NCBI GenBank assembly: GCA_030601615.1
Contig: JAUVTH010000041.1
Coordinates: forward strand, 1-9,629
From: Gemmatimonadota bacterium
GTDB lineage: Bacteria; Gemmatimonadota; Gemmatimonadetes; Palauibacterales; Palauibacteraceae
Length of the DNA stretch: 9,629 nt
Reading direction: 5' to 3'
Shown: positions 1 through 6,900 of the stretch, in pieces
Position numbering within the stretch: position 1 is the stretch's first letter
Layout of the letters: each line of letters starts with the position of its first letter
The notes under the pieces: generated by a model
What the model was told of the DNA's origin: nothing
What the model saw: only the letters and a program-made list of their open reading frames with translations
The model's database searches: none
Position numbers and translations under genes: made by a program

Positions 1-1131
1 GTTGTCCACCCTGTTCCTGAGCAGTTCTGAATCGCCCGGCGCGAGGTCGCCCGAGAAGTTGAAGCACGGCGCGCTCGTCGGGTCGTAGTCAAGCGCTTGG
101 CAGGCGAGGGCGATCGACTGCTGCTCCTTCTCCACCGGGTCGATGTAGCCGTAGTCGAGACCAGTAAAGTAGCTGCCCGAAAGCTTGACCCCGAACTTGT
201 CGTTGTCCGTCTTAAAGGCGAGGCGTCCCTCGAGCTGCCACGTGATTTCGTCGGTGCTTCCCTGTGTGAACGTCGCGGGAGCGAACCCGCCCGGGGTCAG
301 GATGCCCGCTTCCTGGCTGAACGATTTCTGCTGCCTGATACCACTCGACAGGGCAAAGTCCATTCCAGGGTCGTCGATCGGAGAACGCGTGATAAAGTGG
401 ATCACCCCGTTGGCCGCGTTGGGACCGTACATGGCAGAGCCCGGTCCGAGCACTATCTCTGCTCTTTCGATGTCGGAACTGGTCGTCGGGTTGAACCACG
501 AGATGTTCACCCGCAGCGATGGCACGCGGGCGATCCGGAAGTCCGTCATCATCAGCGTGGAGCCTGAGAACACGTTGTTGAAGCCACGCACCACGGTGGC
601 GTTGCTCTGCAGGCCGGTGGGCATGAAGTCAACGCCGGCCTTCTCCTTCACGTGGTCTATGGGAGTGACCGTCGGCCGCTCCATGATGTCCTCTCGCGTG
701 ACCACCTCGATCGCGGCCGGGGCCTCGAGGGCCTTCTCCACGCGTCTCGACGTCGTCACGGTGATCGGGTTCAGACTGAAGCTCCGCTCCGCCATCGTGA
801 CGCTCAGGCTCGCCGTCTGGCCGGACGCGATCGTCACGCTCGCGTCCTCGGTGAGCGTCCAGCCGGGAAGCGAGAAGGTCACCGCGTACGTGCCCGCGGT
901 TATCGCCTGGATCCGATACGTCCCGCCTGCACCACTGAACCCTCCAGCGACCACACTTCCGTCAGCCCGTAGCACCTCAACCTGCACGGCCGACAGTCCC
1001 ACGCCGCTCTGCGCGTCAGTGACGGTTCCGGAGAGCGCGCCCTCCTGGGCCGCGGCGGGAAGAGCTGTGAGGAATAACAGGAGGAATGCGGGCAGGATCG
1101 ACCACCAGAACCGAACGGGGTGTCTGTTCAT
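1..1131 (-). CDS. TonB-dependent outer-membrane receptor, N-terminal part (runs off the left edge)
   Basis: This is the first 377 residues of a TonB-dependent receptor, open to the window edge. The start is ATG at 1131, preceded by a GAGG-type ribosome site. Residues 1-28 form a signal peptide (basic start, hydrophobic run LPAFLLLFLTALP, Ala-Ala-Ala before Gln29). Residues 31-114 look like a carboxypeptidase-regulatory-like beta-sandwich (GALSGTVTD at 31-39, GTYRIQAITAGTYAV at 70-84). A TonB-box-like stretch PITVTTS lies at 122-128. The plug domain follows at about 133-253, with VVRGFNN at 180-186, IERAEIVLGPGSAMYGPNAA at 221-240 and NGVIHFITRSP at 241-251. The barrel begins after about 256. 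Such receptors import large substrates across the outer membrane using energy from TonB-ExbB-ExbD. The substrate cannot be told from this part. A hairpin separates it from the ExbB-like gene upstream, so it probably has its own promoter. Confidence 0.93.
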   Translation of the reverse strand, partial: MNRHPVRFWWSILPAFLLLFLTALPAAAQEGALSGTVTDAQSGVGLSAVQVEVLRADGSVVAGGFSGAGGTYRIQAITAGTYAVTFSLPGWTLTEDASVTIASGQTASLSVTMAERSFSLNPITVTTSRRVEKALEAPAAIEVVTREDIMERPTVTPIDHVKEKAGVDFMPTGLQSNATVVRGFNNVFSGSTLMMTDFRIARVPSLRVNISWFNPTTSSDIERAEIVLGPGSAMYGPNAANGVIHFITRSPIDDPGMDFALSSGIRQQKSFSQEAGILTPGGFAPATFTQGSTDEITWQLEGRLAFKTDNDKFGVKLSGSYFTGLDYGYIDPVEKEQQSIALACQALDYDPTSAPCFNFSGDLAPGDSELLRNRVDN

Positions 1132-1173
1132 GACCTCGCCTCGTGTCAAGTGAACGACGGAGAGCCTCGGTAG

Positions 1174-1190
1174 GCCCCGCAGTACGGGGC
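1174..1190 (-). promoter_or_regulatory. Hairpin in the leader of the TonB-dependent receptor
   Basis: A perfect 6-bp GC stem (gccccg / cggggc) with a 5-base loop lies 43 bases before the receptor start. On the coding (minus) strand it follows a run of five T, so it does not look like a terminator for that strand. A weak promoter reading exists just upstream on the minus strand (TTGCTA, 17 bp, GATTTT at 1193-1198). That would put the hairpin at the very 5' end of the receptor mRNA. This reading is tentative. Confidence 0.25.
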
Positions 1191-1287
1191 GAAAAATCAG
1201 GAGGATGTGCGAAAATAGCAAGTCGGCCGAATTTGGGCGGTTCTTCAGCGAGGCGCTGGAGCTTCGGTGGGCCCCTGTCAGGAGATG

Positions 1288-1324
1288 CACGAAGGCCCGG
1301 AGCGCCATGCTCCGGGCCTTCGTG
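1288..1324 (-). terminator. Perfect hairpin after the exbB-like gene, probable transcription terminator
   Basis: A perfect 16-bp inverted repeat (cacgaaggcccggagc / gctccgggccttcgtg) with a 5-base loop (gccat) begins 40 bases past the ExbB-like stop codon and ends before the receptor leader. Neither strand has a T-run directly after the stem. It is therefore a U-less hairpin, as often seen in high-GC genomes, or a transcript-stabilising 3' end. Its position between two same-strand genes fits an end of the exbB transcript. Confidence 0.7.
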
Positions 1325-1364
1325 TGAATGCTCTCCACAGACCGGCCGCAGCCGGCGTTCAGAC

Positions 1365-2054
1365 TCAGCCGGTGCCGCGCTCCACGGCGTGCACGGCGTC
1401 GATCATCTTCTGCGCGCTCTCCTCCATGTCGATCACGATGTGATCCACGCGATCCACGAAGTAGTTGTGCGCGATGCTGATCGGAATGGCAATCGTCAGT
1501 CCGGTAGCCGTCGTGATCAGGGCCACCTTGATACCGCCCGCGACGAGTGTCGCTTCGACCTCACCGGCGATCTCGATCGCCTGGAAGGCCTGGATCATCC
1601 CGATAACCGTCCCGAGGAAGCCGAGTAGAGGAGCCACGTTCGACAGCGTGGCGAGCCACACCAGGCCGCGCTCCAGCTTAGAGACCTCGATCGCGCCAGC
1701 ATTCTCCACGGCCTGCGTGACGCGCTCCGTGCCTTCCTTGTACCGCTTGAGGCCAGCGGAGAGAATCTGGCCGGCGGGCGCCTTGGACTCCTCGCCCAGC
1801 GCGAGAGCCTGATCGAGACGCTGCTGGGCGATCAAACCGTCGACCTCGCTGAGGAGCTTCCGGTTGCCGAGCGACTTCATCAAGAGATCGATGAGCTTCC
1901 AGATGATGACCAGCGTACCGACCACCATGCAGAAGCCGAGGGGCCACATCATGAAACCGCCGGCCTCCCAGATCTCGCTGAGCACCAATTCCTGACCCGC
2001 GCCCAGCTGCGCTTCCTGCAGAAGCATCAGCGCTGAAACAGTCAAGCTTGCCAA
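1365..2054 (-). CDS. MotA/TolQ/ExbB proton channel family protein
   Basis: A 229-residue inner-membrane protein of the MotA/TolQ/ExbB family. These proteins form the pentameric proton channel that, with ExbD/TolR, powers TonB- or Tol-dependent work. Three membrane segments are visible: about 33-55 (MMWPLGFCMVVGTLVIIW), 134-156 (LSNVAPLLGFLGTVIGMIQAF) and 172-197 (GGIKVALITTATGLTIAIP). A long cytoplasmic loop between the first two carries a basic, helical stretch. The family threonines in GTVIG (Thr149) and ITTATG (Thr181/182) are present. The glutamate that E. coli ExbB has in segment 3 (GIAEAL) is Val here (GIKVAL). The start is TTG at 2054, chosen because GGAGG sits 5 nt upstream. The first ATG (codon 10) has no ribosome site. 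No ExbD/TolR or TonB gene is adjacent. The next gene is a TonB-dependent receptor beyond a hairpin. Confidence 0.92.
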   Translation of the reverse strand: MASLTVSALMLLQEAQLGAGQELVLSEIWEAGGFMMWPLGFCMVVGTLVIIWKLIDLLMKSLGNRKLLSEVDGLIAQQRLDQALALGEESKAPAGQILSAGLKRYKEGTERVTQAVENAGAIEVSKLERGLVWLATLSNVAPLLGFLGTVIGMIQAFQAIEIAGEVEATLVAGGIKVALITTATGLTIAIPISIAHNYFVDRVDHIVIDMEESAQKMIDAVHAVERGTG

Positions 2055-2059
2055 GGTTT

Positions 2060-2064
2060 CCTCC
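2060..2064 (-). promoter_or_regulatory. Ribosome binding site that fixes the TTG start of the exbB-like gene
   Basis: GGAGG on the minus strand lies 5 nt before the TTG codon at 2052-2054. Nothing comparable precedes the in-frame ATG nine codons later, so TTG is the better start. Confidence 0.7.
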
Positions 2065-2089
2065 GGCGTAGTCGTTGGTCTTGTGTCCG

Positions 2090-2118
2090 CCCCGGCCGAT
2101 CAGGCCTCCCGGTCGGGG
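2090..2118 (-). promoter_or_regulatory. Inverted repeat at the predicted 5' end of the exbB transcript
   Basis: ccccggccg and cggtcgggg are complementary over 9 bases except one position, with an 11-base spacer. The repeat begins almost exactly where transcription from the promoter at 2125-2154 should start. It could be a 5' stabilising stem-loop, an operator, or the terminator of the upstream solute-binding protein gene (67 bases past its stop). There is no T-run after it on the minus strand. Confidence 0.35.
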
Positions 2119-2124
2119 GTTGAG

Positions 2125-2154
2125 AAGCTACCCGCCCCTTCGACAAGATGTCAA
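2125..2154 (-). promoter_or_regulatory. Promoter of the exbB-like gene
   Basis: On the minus strand a perfect -35 element TTGACA (2149-2154) is followed by an 18-bp spacer and a -10-like TAGCTT (2125-2130). The expected start of transcription is near 2118, giving a leader of about 64 nt before the TTG start. The -35 overlaps a short inverted repeat, GACA-TCT-TGTC (2142-2152). The promoter lies in the 131-bp gap after the solute-binding protein gene, so exbB can be expressed apart from the gcv unit. Confidence 0.6.
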
Positions 2155-2185
2155 GAGAAAGCGCGCAGGGTTCGCGGGGCCCGGA

Positions 2186-3859
2186 TCAGCGATTTCTCGC
2201 ACCCGCATCGTGTACCCACCACCGGACCGCTCCGACCCAGTCTCCGCGCGAGTCCATCTCAACTCCGTACACCCGGGCGCGGTGCAGGTCGACCCTGTCC
2301 ACATAATACAGAAACGTGTACGGCTGGTCCGCCACGATCAAGTCGTGGTAGCGGCCGATCAGCGTTCGAAGCCTTTCTCGATCGGCCGTCAGCGGAATCG
2401 AGTCGAGCACCGGATCCAGCTCGGGGTTGCAGTAGCTCGTGAACTGGAACGGTTGACCGACCTGGTCGCACGCCCACAGGTCGCTGTCGTTCAGCGGCAC
2501 ATCCCTGGCCCAGCCGATGATCACGGCATCGAATCTCCTGTCCGCTCCGATCACCAGTGGGATAAGAGCTCCCTGCTCCCGGACCAGCGGCTCGGCCTCG
2601 ATCCCCACCTCGCCCAGTGAAGCCTGCACCAGGGTCTGGATGGCGGCCCGGTCCCGGCGTGGCGTCGCGAGCAGCTGGAAACTGAAGGGGACTCCATCTC
2701 GGTCGCGCACTCCGTCTCCGTCCGAGTCGACCCAGCCGGCCTCATCAAGAAGCGCGGCCGCCTCCTCCGGCGCGTACGGGATCGGCTTCCACGCCGAATC
2801 GTGCGCCCAGTGCCACGGGCCAACGGGCCCCGGTGCGACCGTGCCGTGCCCACCGAGAACCACCTGTACGAGCGTCTCGCGATCGATGGCCGCCGTCAGG
2901 GCGCGCCGCACCCGCGGGTCCGCGAACTCGGGCCGCCGGGGGTTCCATGCGATGAACACGTATTCGGGAGCTGAATACGCGATCGAGACCACGGCCGAGT
3001 CATTGGCGACCTGGTCAAGCATCGACGGTGACGCCTCTATGACGAGATCCACTTCGCCCGTCCGCAGCGCCGCAGTCAGGGCGAACTCGTCCGGAATCTG
3101 TCGGTATATGAGCCGGTCGAGATACGGACGCCCGCCCAGCTCGGCGGGGAAGTCGGGGTTCGCCTCGAACACCCATCGGTCGCCAGGCACGCGTTCCACG
3201 AACCGGAACGGTCCGTTCCCGACGGGTGAGAGGGTGCCGAAGCGGTGCGATTCGAGCTCTGCCGGTTGAACCTCGCCGAGGATGTGCTCCGGCATGATCG
3301 CGGTCCGGGTCCACCCGTACAGCGCGTTCGCGTGGGGGCGCAGGTAGAAGCGAACAGTGACCGGGTCGATGACCTCCACGGCGTCCCAGTAATCGAAGTA
3401 CGAAGGATTGGGGAAAGGCACCGCCGTGTCCTTCAGGCGCTCGAACGTGAACGCGACGTCCCGCGACGTGACCGGGGTACCGTCGTGCCACTCGAGGTCG
3501 TGTCGCAGGTGGAACACCACTTCGCTGGTGTCCGAGTCGAATTCCCACGAGCGGGCAAAGTACGGCTGTGGCTCGTAGTCCTTGTCGTTCTTCACCAGCG
3601 TGACGAACAGCACGTACGTCTGGAACTGCCCGCTCTCGAAGTCCGTGCTCACGAGGGAGTTCATCGACACCGGATCGCCCCGGCCCGCCACAACGAGGGT
3701 GCCGCCGTAGCGCTCCGTCTCGGGAACGTCGGGGTCCGCCCTATCCGCGGAGGTCCAACCGGTATTCGCTTCTCCGGTCGCGGGAGGCTCGCCGCACCCC
3801 GTGAGCGCAATCATCGTCACCACAAGGGCCAGCAGGAACTGCGAGCCGCCAGGCCTCAT
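2186..3859 (-). CDS. ABC transporter solute-binding lipoprotein, SBP_bac_5 (peptide/nickel/opine type)
   Basis: A 557-residue extracytoplasmic binding lipoprotein of the oligopeptide/dipeptide family. The start is ATG at 3859, with AAGGAGG 4 nt upstream. A GTG eight codons earlier lacks such a site. A signal peptide ends in the lipobox LTGC, giving lipid-anchored Cys22, and Gly rather than Asp at +2 does not call for inner-membrane retention. Family hallmarks are YGGTL (51-55), a WHDGTPVTSRDVAFTFERL segment (about 124-142), PVGNGPFRF (212-220), DPRVRRALTAAIDRETLV (about 314-331) and an Asp-rich loop DSDGDGVRDRDG (378-389). Its ligand is unknown and could be a peptide, a metal chelate or another solute. 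No permease or ATPase gene is next to it, so it is an orphan in this window. It follows the lipoate-type transferase by 52 nt with no promoter seen between, so it is probably the last gene of the gcv unit. Confidence 0.92.
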   Translation of the reverse strand: MRPGGSQFLLALVVTMIALTGCGEPPATGEANTGWTSADRADPDVPETERYGGTLVVAGRGDPVSMNSLVSTDFESGQFQTYVLFVTLVKNDKDYEPQPYFARSWEFDSDTSEVVFHLRHDLEWHDGTPVTSRDVAFTFERLKDTAVPFPNPSYFDYWDAVEVIDPVTVRFYLRPHANALYGWTRTAIMPEHILGEVQPAELESHRFGTLSPVGNGPFRFVERVPGDRWVFEANPDFPAELGGRPYLDRLIYRQIPDEFALTAALRTGEVDLVIEASPSMLDQVANDSAVVSIAYSAPEYVFIAWNPRRPEFADPRVRRALTAAIDRETLVQVVLGGHGTVAPGPVGPWHWAHDSAWKPIPYAPEEAAALLDEAGWVDSDGDGVRDRDGVPFSFQLLATPRRDRAAIQTLVQASLGEVGIEAEPLVREQGALIPLVIGADRRFDAVIIGWARDVPLNDSDLWACDQVGQPFQFTSYCNPELDPVLDSIPLTADRERLRTLIGRYHDLIVADQPYTFLYYVDRVDLHRARVYGVEMDSRGDWVGAVRWWVHDAGARNR

Positions 3860-3911
3860 CTGTCCTCCTTCACAGCAGGTCACTTAAGAACCCTGGCGAC
3901 CGCGTTGCGGG

Positions 3912-4724
3912 TCAGCGTCGCCATGTCCACGCTTCGTCTTCGTACTTCCTTCGGCCTGTTTCCGCCGTGGCTCTCTCGGCCGGCTCCAGGTCCGCCTGGA
4001 TCGCGAGCAGCTCGAACTCCTCCGAGAACGAGGCCGCCAGCACACGGGCGATGGTGTCCAGGTCCGGAAGCGGGTCCAGGATCTCGGCCAGGCCCGCAGC
4101 CGGCACCCGGAGACCGGGCGGACCGCCGGTGCGCAGATCCTCCACCATCGCCTGGTCGTTGTGCAACAGGATAGACCCGTGCTGAAGCAGGGCTCCACGC
4201 TCCCGCCATTGGGCGCTGCCTATGAGCTTACGCCCTTCCACCACTACCTCGCCGGGGAGTGGGTCGCGGAAACAGGCGCGGACTGTCGGCCGTGGGGCCG
4301 GGCCGTTCCTGTCAGGCTGTGCCACCGAAGCCGGGGCTCCAAGCTCCCGAAGTCCCGCTGCGAGAGCCCGGTTGATCTTCAGGTACGCGTCACGGAGCCC
4401 GCCCCACGAGTCTGCCGGGGACGTCACACTGTAGGTCAGCTCTCGATGGTGGAAGACCGCCCTTCCCCCGGTTGGACGCCGCACGATGTCGAACCCGCAC
4501 TCCGCGGCACGTTTCGCGTCGTAGAGGCCGAGCGCCGTCTGGTTGCGGCCGAAGGACAGACATCCGGGCTCCCAGCAGTACAGTCTCAGTGCGAAGCCGC
4601 CGGAGCGGGCCGAGTCCATCAACGTCTCGTCCACGGCCATGTTCCAGGCGCCGCGGGCCGGGCCGTGGACGAGACAGCGGAGACCGGGCTCGTTCAGGCG
4701 TCCGTGTCCTCGGGGAAGCTCCAC
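3912..4724 (-). CDS. lipM: Octanoyltransferase / lipoate-protein ligase family protein, LipM-like
   Basis: A member of the biotin/lipoate ligase fold family (BPL/LplA/LipB). Counting from a GTG start at 4724 (270 aa), visible motifs are NMAVDE (28-33), RRPTGGRAVFHHRELTYS (82-99), Cys151 in RACF, GRKLIGSAQ (164-172) and LLQHGSILL (179-187). The Cys-Phe followed by GRK-GSAQ matches LipM-type octanoyl-ACP:GcvH transferases, where a cysteine carries the acyl intermediate. E. coli LplA lacks this cysteine, so LipM is preferred over a ligase, though the exact reaction is inferred. Placed directly after gcvPB and in the same unit as gcvH, it probably octanoylates GcvH before LipA inserts sulfur (lipA not in the window). 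The start is uncertain: GTG at 4724 overlaps gcvPB by 31 nt without a ribosome site. CTG at 4697 overlaps the gcvPB stop as CTGA, has GAGGA 9 nt upstream and gives the family's usual N-terminal length. Confidence 0.88.
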   Translation of the reverse strand: MELPRGHGRLNEPGLRCLVHGPARGAWNMAVDETLMDSARSGGFALRLYCWEPGCLSFGRNQTALGLYDAKRAAECGFDIVRRPTGGRAVFHHRELTYSVTSPADSWGGLRDAYLKINRALAAGLRELGAPASVAQPDRNGPAPRPTVRACFRDPLPGEVVVEGRKLIGSAQWRERGALLQHGSILLHNDQAMVEDLRTGGPPGLRVPAAGLAEILDPLPDLDTIARVLAASFSEEFELLAIQADLEPAERATAETGRRKYEDEAWTWRR

Positions 4725-6190
4725 TTCAGGTCCAGCTGTCGCGCCGCCCTGCCTTCGTCGAGGCGACTGACTGGCGTGGTGTGCGGGGCCGTCGCCACGA
4801 GCTCCGGGTCGGTCTCCGCCTCCCGGACGATGGACTGCATCGCAGCCGCGTAGCGCTCCAGTTCCTGCTTCGTCTCCGTTTCCGTAGGCTCCGTCATCAG
4901 GGCCTCGGGAACGTTCAGCGGAAAGTAGACAGTGGGCGCGTGGAATCCGTAGTCGAGCAACCGCTTCGCGACGTCCATCGTCTTGATATCCGTGCGCTTC
5001 TTGAGGCTCGTACCCGAGAACACCGACTCGTGCATGCCGCGGCCGTACGGAAGATCGAAATCGTCCTTCAGCAGGGCTGTCAGGTACGCGTTGTTCAACA
5101 CCGAGGCCTCTGCAGTCTCGCGTATTCCGCGGCGGCCGAGCATCCGCATGTAGGTGTAGGCCCGCACCATGACCCCGAAGTTGCCGTAGAACCCGTGCAG
5201 CTTGCCGAACGATTCGGGGCGATCCCAATCCAGGCCGTAAGAGCCGTCTTCGCGACGGACCACCTTCGGCACCGGAAGGTATGGAGCAAGATGCTCCTTC
5301 ACACCCACCGGCCCGGAACCCGGACCACCTCCGCCGTGCGGCGTGCTGAACGTCTTGTGCAGGTTGAAGTGGACAATGTCGTATCCCATGTCTCCGGGCC
5401 GCGTTACACCCATCAGCGCGTTGAGGTTGGCGCCGTCCATGTACATCAGGCCGCCGGCCTCGTGTACCAGACGCGAGATCTCGAGAATGTCCGATTCGAA
5501 GACCCCGAGCGTGTTCGGGTTCGTGAGCATGAGGCCCGCGACCGTGTCGTCCAGGTTGTCCCGCAGTGCTTCCAGGTCGACGCAACCCGACGCATTGGAC
5601 GGGATTTCCTCCGCATCGAATCCGGCCATTGCGGCCGTCGCCGGGTTCGTGCCGTGAGCCGAGTCGGGGAACAGTATGCGGCGGCGTTTGTCGCCCTCGC
5701 CGTTGGCGATGTGATATGCCCGCATGAGCAGAACGCCGGTCATCTCACCCTGTGCCCCGGCGGCCGGCTGCAGGGTCACTTCGTCCATTCCGGCGATTTC
5801 CTTGAGCATCTCGGCGAGCTCGTACATCAGCTGCAACGCTCCCTGCGCGCTGGCCTGCGGCGTGAACGGGTGCAGCCCCGCGAACCCTTCGAGCCGGCAC
5901 GTGTCCTCGTTCACCTTGGGGTTGTACTTCATGGTGCACGACCCCAGGGGATACAGCGCCCGGTCCACGTGATGATTCTTGAGCGACAGCTCGGTATAGT
6001 GCCGCACTACCTCGCTCTCGGGCACTTCGGGAAGCCGCGGTGGCTCGGCGCGTAGATGGCGCGCGGGAACCAGTTCGTCCAGTGGCCTGGTGTCCACATC
6101 CGAGCGGGTCATCTGTGTGCCCCGGCGGCCCGGTTCGGACTTCTCGAATATGGTGGGCGTCGTCTCGCCCTTCAGCGGAAAGCCGGCCAT
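4694..6190 (-). CDS. gcvPB: Glycine dehydrogenase (decarboxylating) subunit 2, P-protein C-terminal half
   Basis: A 498-residue PLP-dependent subunit of the two-part P-protein of the glycine cleavage system. With GcvPA it decarboxylates glycine in the cytoplasm and transfers the aminomethyl group to the lipoyl arm of GcvH. The PLP lysine is Lys279 in NLHKTFSTPHGGGGPG (276-291). Other hallmarks are TIFEKSEPGRRG (13-24), LYPLGSCTMKYNPKVNE (79-95), LQPAAGAQGEMTG (140-152), SAHGTNPATAAMAGF (177-191) and MYMDGANLNALMG (249-261). The length is normal for the family. The start is ATG at 6190, because the family N-terminus begins there and a GAAGGAGAGG purine run precedes it. The open frame continues upstream only as read-through inside the hydrolase gene. 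It begins 17 nt after the hydrolase stop, and its TGA overlaps the start region of the lipM-like gene, which implies translational coupling. Confidence 0.97.
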   Translation of the reverse strand: MAGFPLKGETTPTIFEKSEPGRRGTQMTRSDVDTRPLDELVPARHLRAEPPRLPEVPESEVVRHYTELSLKNHHVDRALYPLGSCTMKYNPKVNEDTCRLEGFAGLHPFTPQASAQGALQLMYELAEMLKEIAGMDEVTLQPAAGAQGEMTGVLLMRAYHIANGEGDKRRRILFPDSAHGTNPATAAMAGFDAEEIPSNASGCVDLEALRDNLDDTVAGLMLTNPNTLGVFESDILEISRLVHEAGGLMYMDGANLNALMGVTRPGDMGYDIVHFNLHKTFSTPHGGGGPGSGPVGVKEHLAPYLPVPKVVRREDGSYGLDWDRPESFGKLHGFYGNFGVMVRAYTYMRMLGRRGIRETAEASVLNNAYLTALLKDDFDLPYGRGMHESVFSGTSLKKRTDIKTMDVAKRLLDYGFHAPTVYFPLNVPEALMTEPTETETKQELERYAAAMQSIVREAETDPELVATAPHTTPVSRLDEGRAARQLDLKWSFPEDTDA

Positions 6191-6207
6191 CGCCTGCCTC
6201 TCCTTCG

Positions 6208-6900
6208 TCAGAACTCGTACACGTCGCCGGGCTGCAGCACGACGACTTCGGCCCTCGGCTCGACGCGGGCCCGGAACGCTTCCGGGTCCTGCTCGATCAA
6301 CGGCCACGTATTGTAGTGAATCGGAATGACCGTGCGCGGCTTGATCATGTCCACCGCCCGCGCGGCGTCCTCCGGTCCCATCGTGAAGTTGTCGCCGATC
6401 GGGAGCAGCGCGACATCCACATGGCCCTCGAGGAGCGCCATGTCCATGGTGAGACCGGTGTCGCCGGCGTGGTAGATCCGACACCCATCCAGGGTGAGCA
6501 ACAGCCCGGCGGGAACGGTCGTGTAGCCCTCCGCTCCCTCGCCGGCTACCTGCCCACCGTGCAACGCCGCCGTCATCTTCACGCGCCCGAACGGGAAGTC
6601 GAAACCTCCGCCGATGTGCATCGGATGGGCCTTCTCGTGCCCCAGCACCTCCTGCGCATAGGCGGCGATTTCGAAGGAGCCAATCAGGGTGGCCCCGGTC
6701 TCGGCAAGCAGCGGCCACGCGTCGGCCACGTGATCGTAGTGTCCGTGTGTGAGGAGGATGTAGTCGAGCCTGTCGTGAAAGTGCTCGCGGCCGACGTCGG
6801 CGATTGGGTTGTCCGTGAGGAACGGGTCGACCAGGAGTCGGGTGCCATCCCCTGTCACGATCTCAATGCATGACTGCCCGTGAAAGATCAGCTTGCCCAT
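6208..6900 (-). CDS. UPF0173-type metal-dependent hydrolase (metallo-beta-lactamase fold)
   Basis: A 230-residue cytoplasmic metallo-beta-lactamase-fold protein, a good fit to the UPF0173 / YtkL-like family of uncharacterised hydrolases. The metal site is intact: HGHYDH (His52, His54, Asp56, His57), a second-sphere His114 in ALHGG, Asp147 in YHAGDTG (143-149) and His195 in VIPIHYNTWP (191-200). N-terminal GKLIFHGQSCIEI and the VDPFLTDNP loop (24-32) are also typical. No signal peptide or membrane segment is present. The start is ATG at 6900 with GGAGG 5 nt upstream. It lies 10 nt after the gcvPA stop and 17 nt before gcvPB, so it is embedded in the glycine-cleavage unit. Its substrate is unknown. 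The context suggests a role linked to glycine, folate or lipoyl metabolism, but that is inference only. Confidence 0.93.
   Translation of the reverse strand: MGKLIFHGQSCIEIVTGDGTRLLVDPFLTDNPIADVGREHFHDRLDYILLTHGHYDHVADAWPLLAETGATLIGSFEIAAYAQEVLGHEKAHPMHIGGGFDFPFGRVKMTAALHGGQVAGEGAEGYTTVPAGLLLTLDGCRIYHAGDTGLTMDMALLEGHVDVALLPIGDNFTMGPEDAARAVDMIKPRTVIPIHYNTWPLIEQDPEAFRARVEPRAEVVVLQPGDVYEF

Noticed and set aside
1144..1149. TTGACA on the minus strand just before the receptor gene
   Set aside because: It is only about 12 bases from the ATG, so a matching -10 would lie inside the coding region, and none is present there.
2075..2620. Plus-strand open frames over the exbB upstream region and the binding protein
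   Set aside because: They are long only because GC-rich coding DNA has few stops. They are arginine/proline-rich with no recognisable motif and lie opposite a clear family gene.
4725..5585. Extension of the lipM-like open frame far upstream across gcvPB
   Set aside because: The extra residues are an alternative-frame reading of the well-supported gcvPB gene. Family similarity begins only after 4724.
4472..6055. 527-codon plus-strand open frame opposite gcvPB
   Set aside because: The complementary strand carries an unmistakable GcvPB with its PLP lysine motif. The plus-strand translation resembles no family I know.
6191..6718. Extension of the gcvPB open frame upstream
   Set aside because: It overlaps the hydrolase gene in another frame. 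The GcvPB family N-terminus begins at the ATG at 6190.
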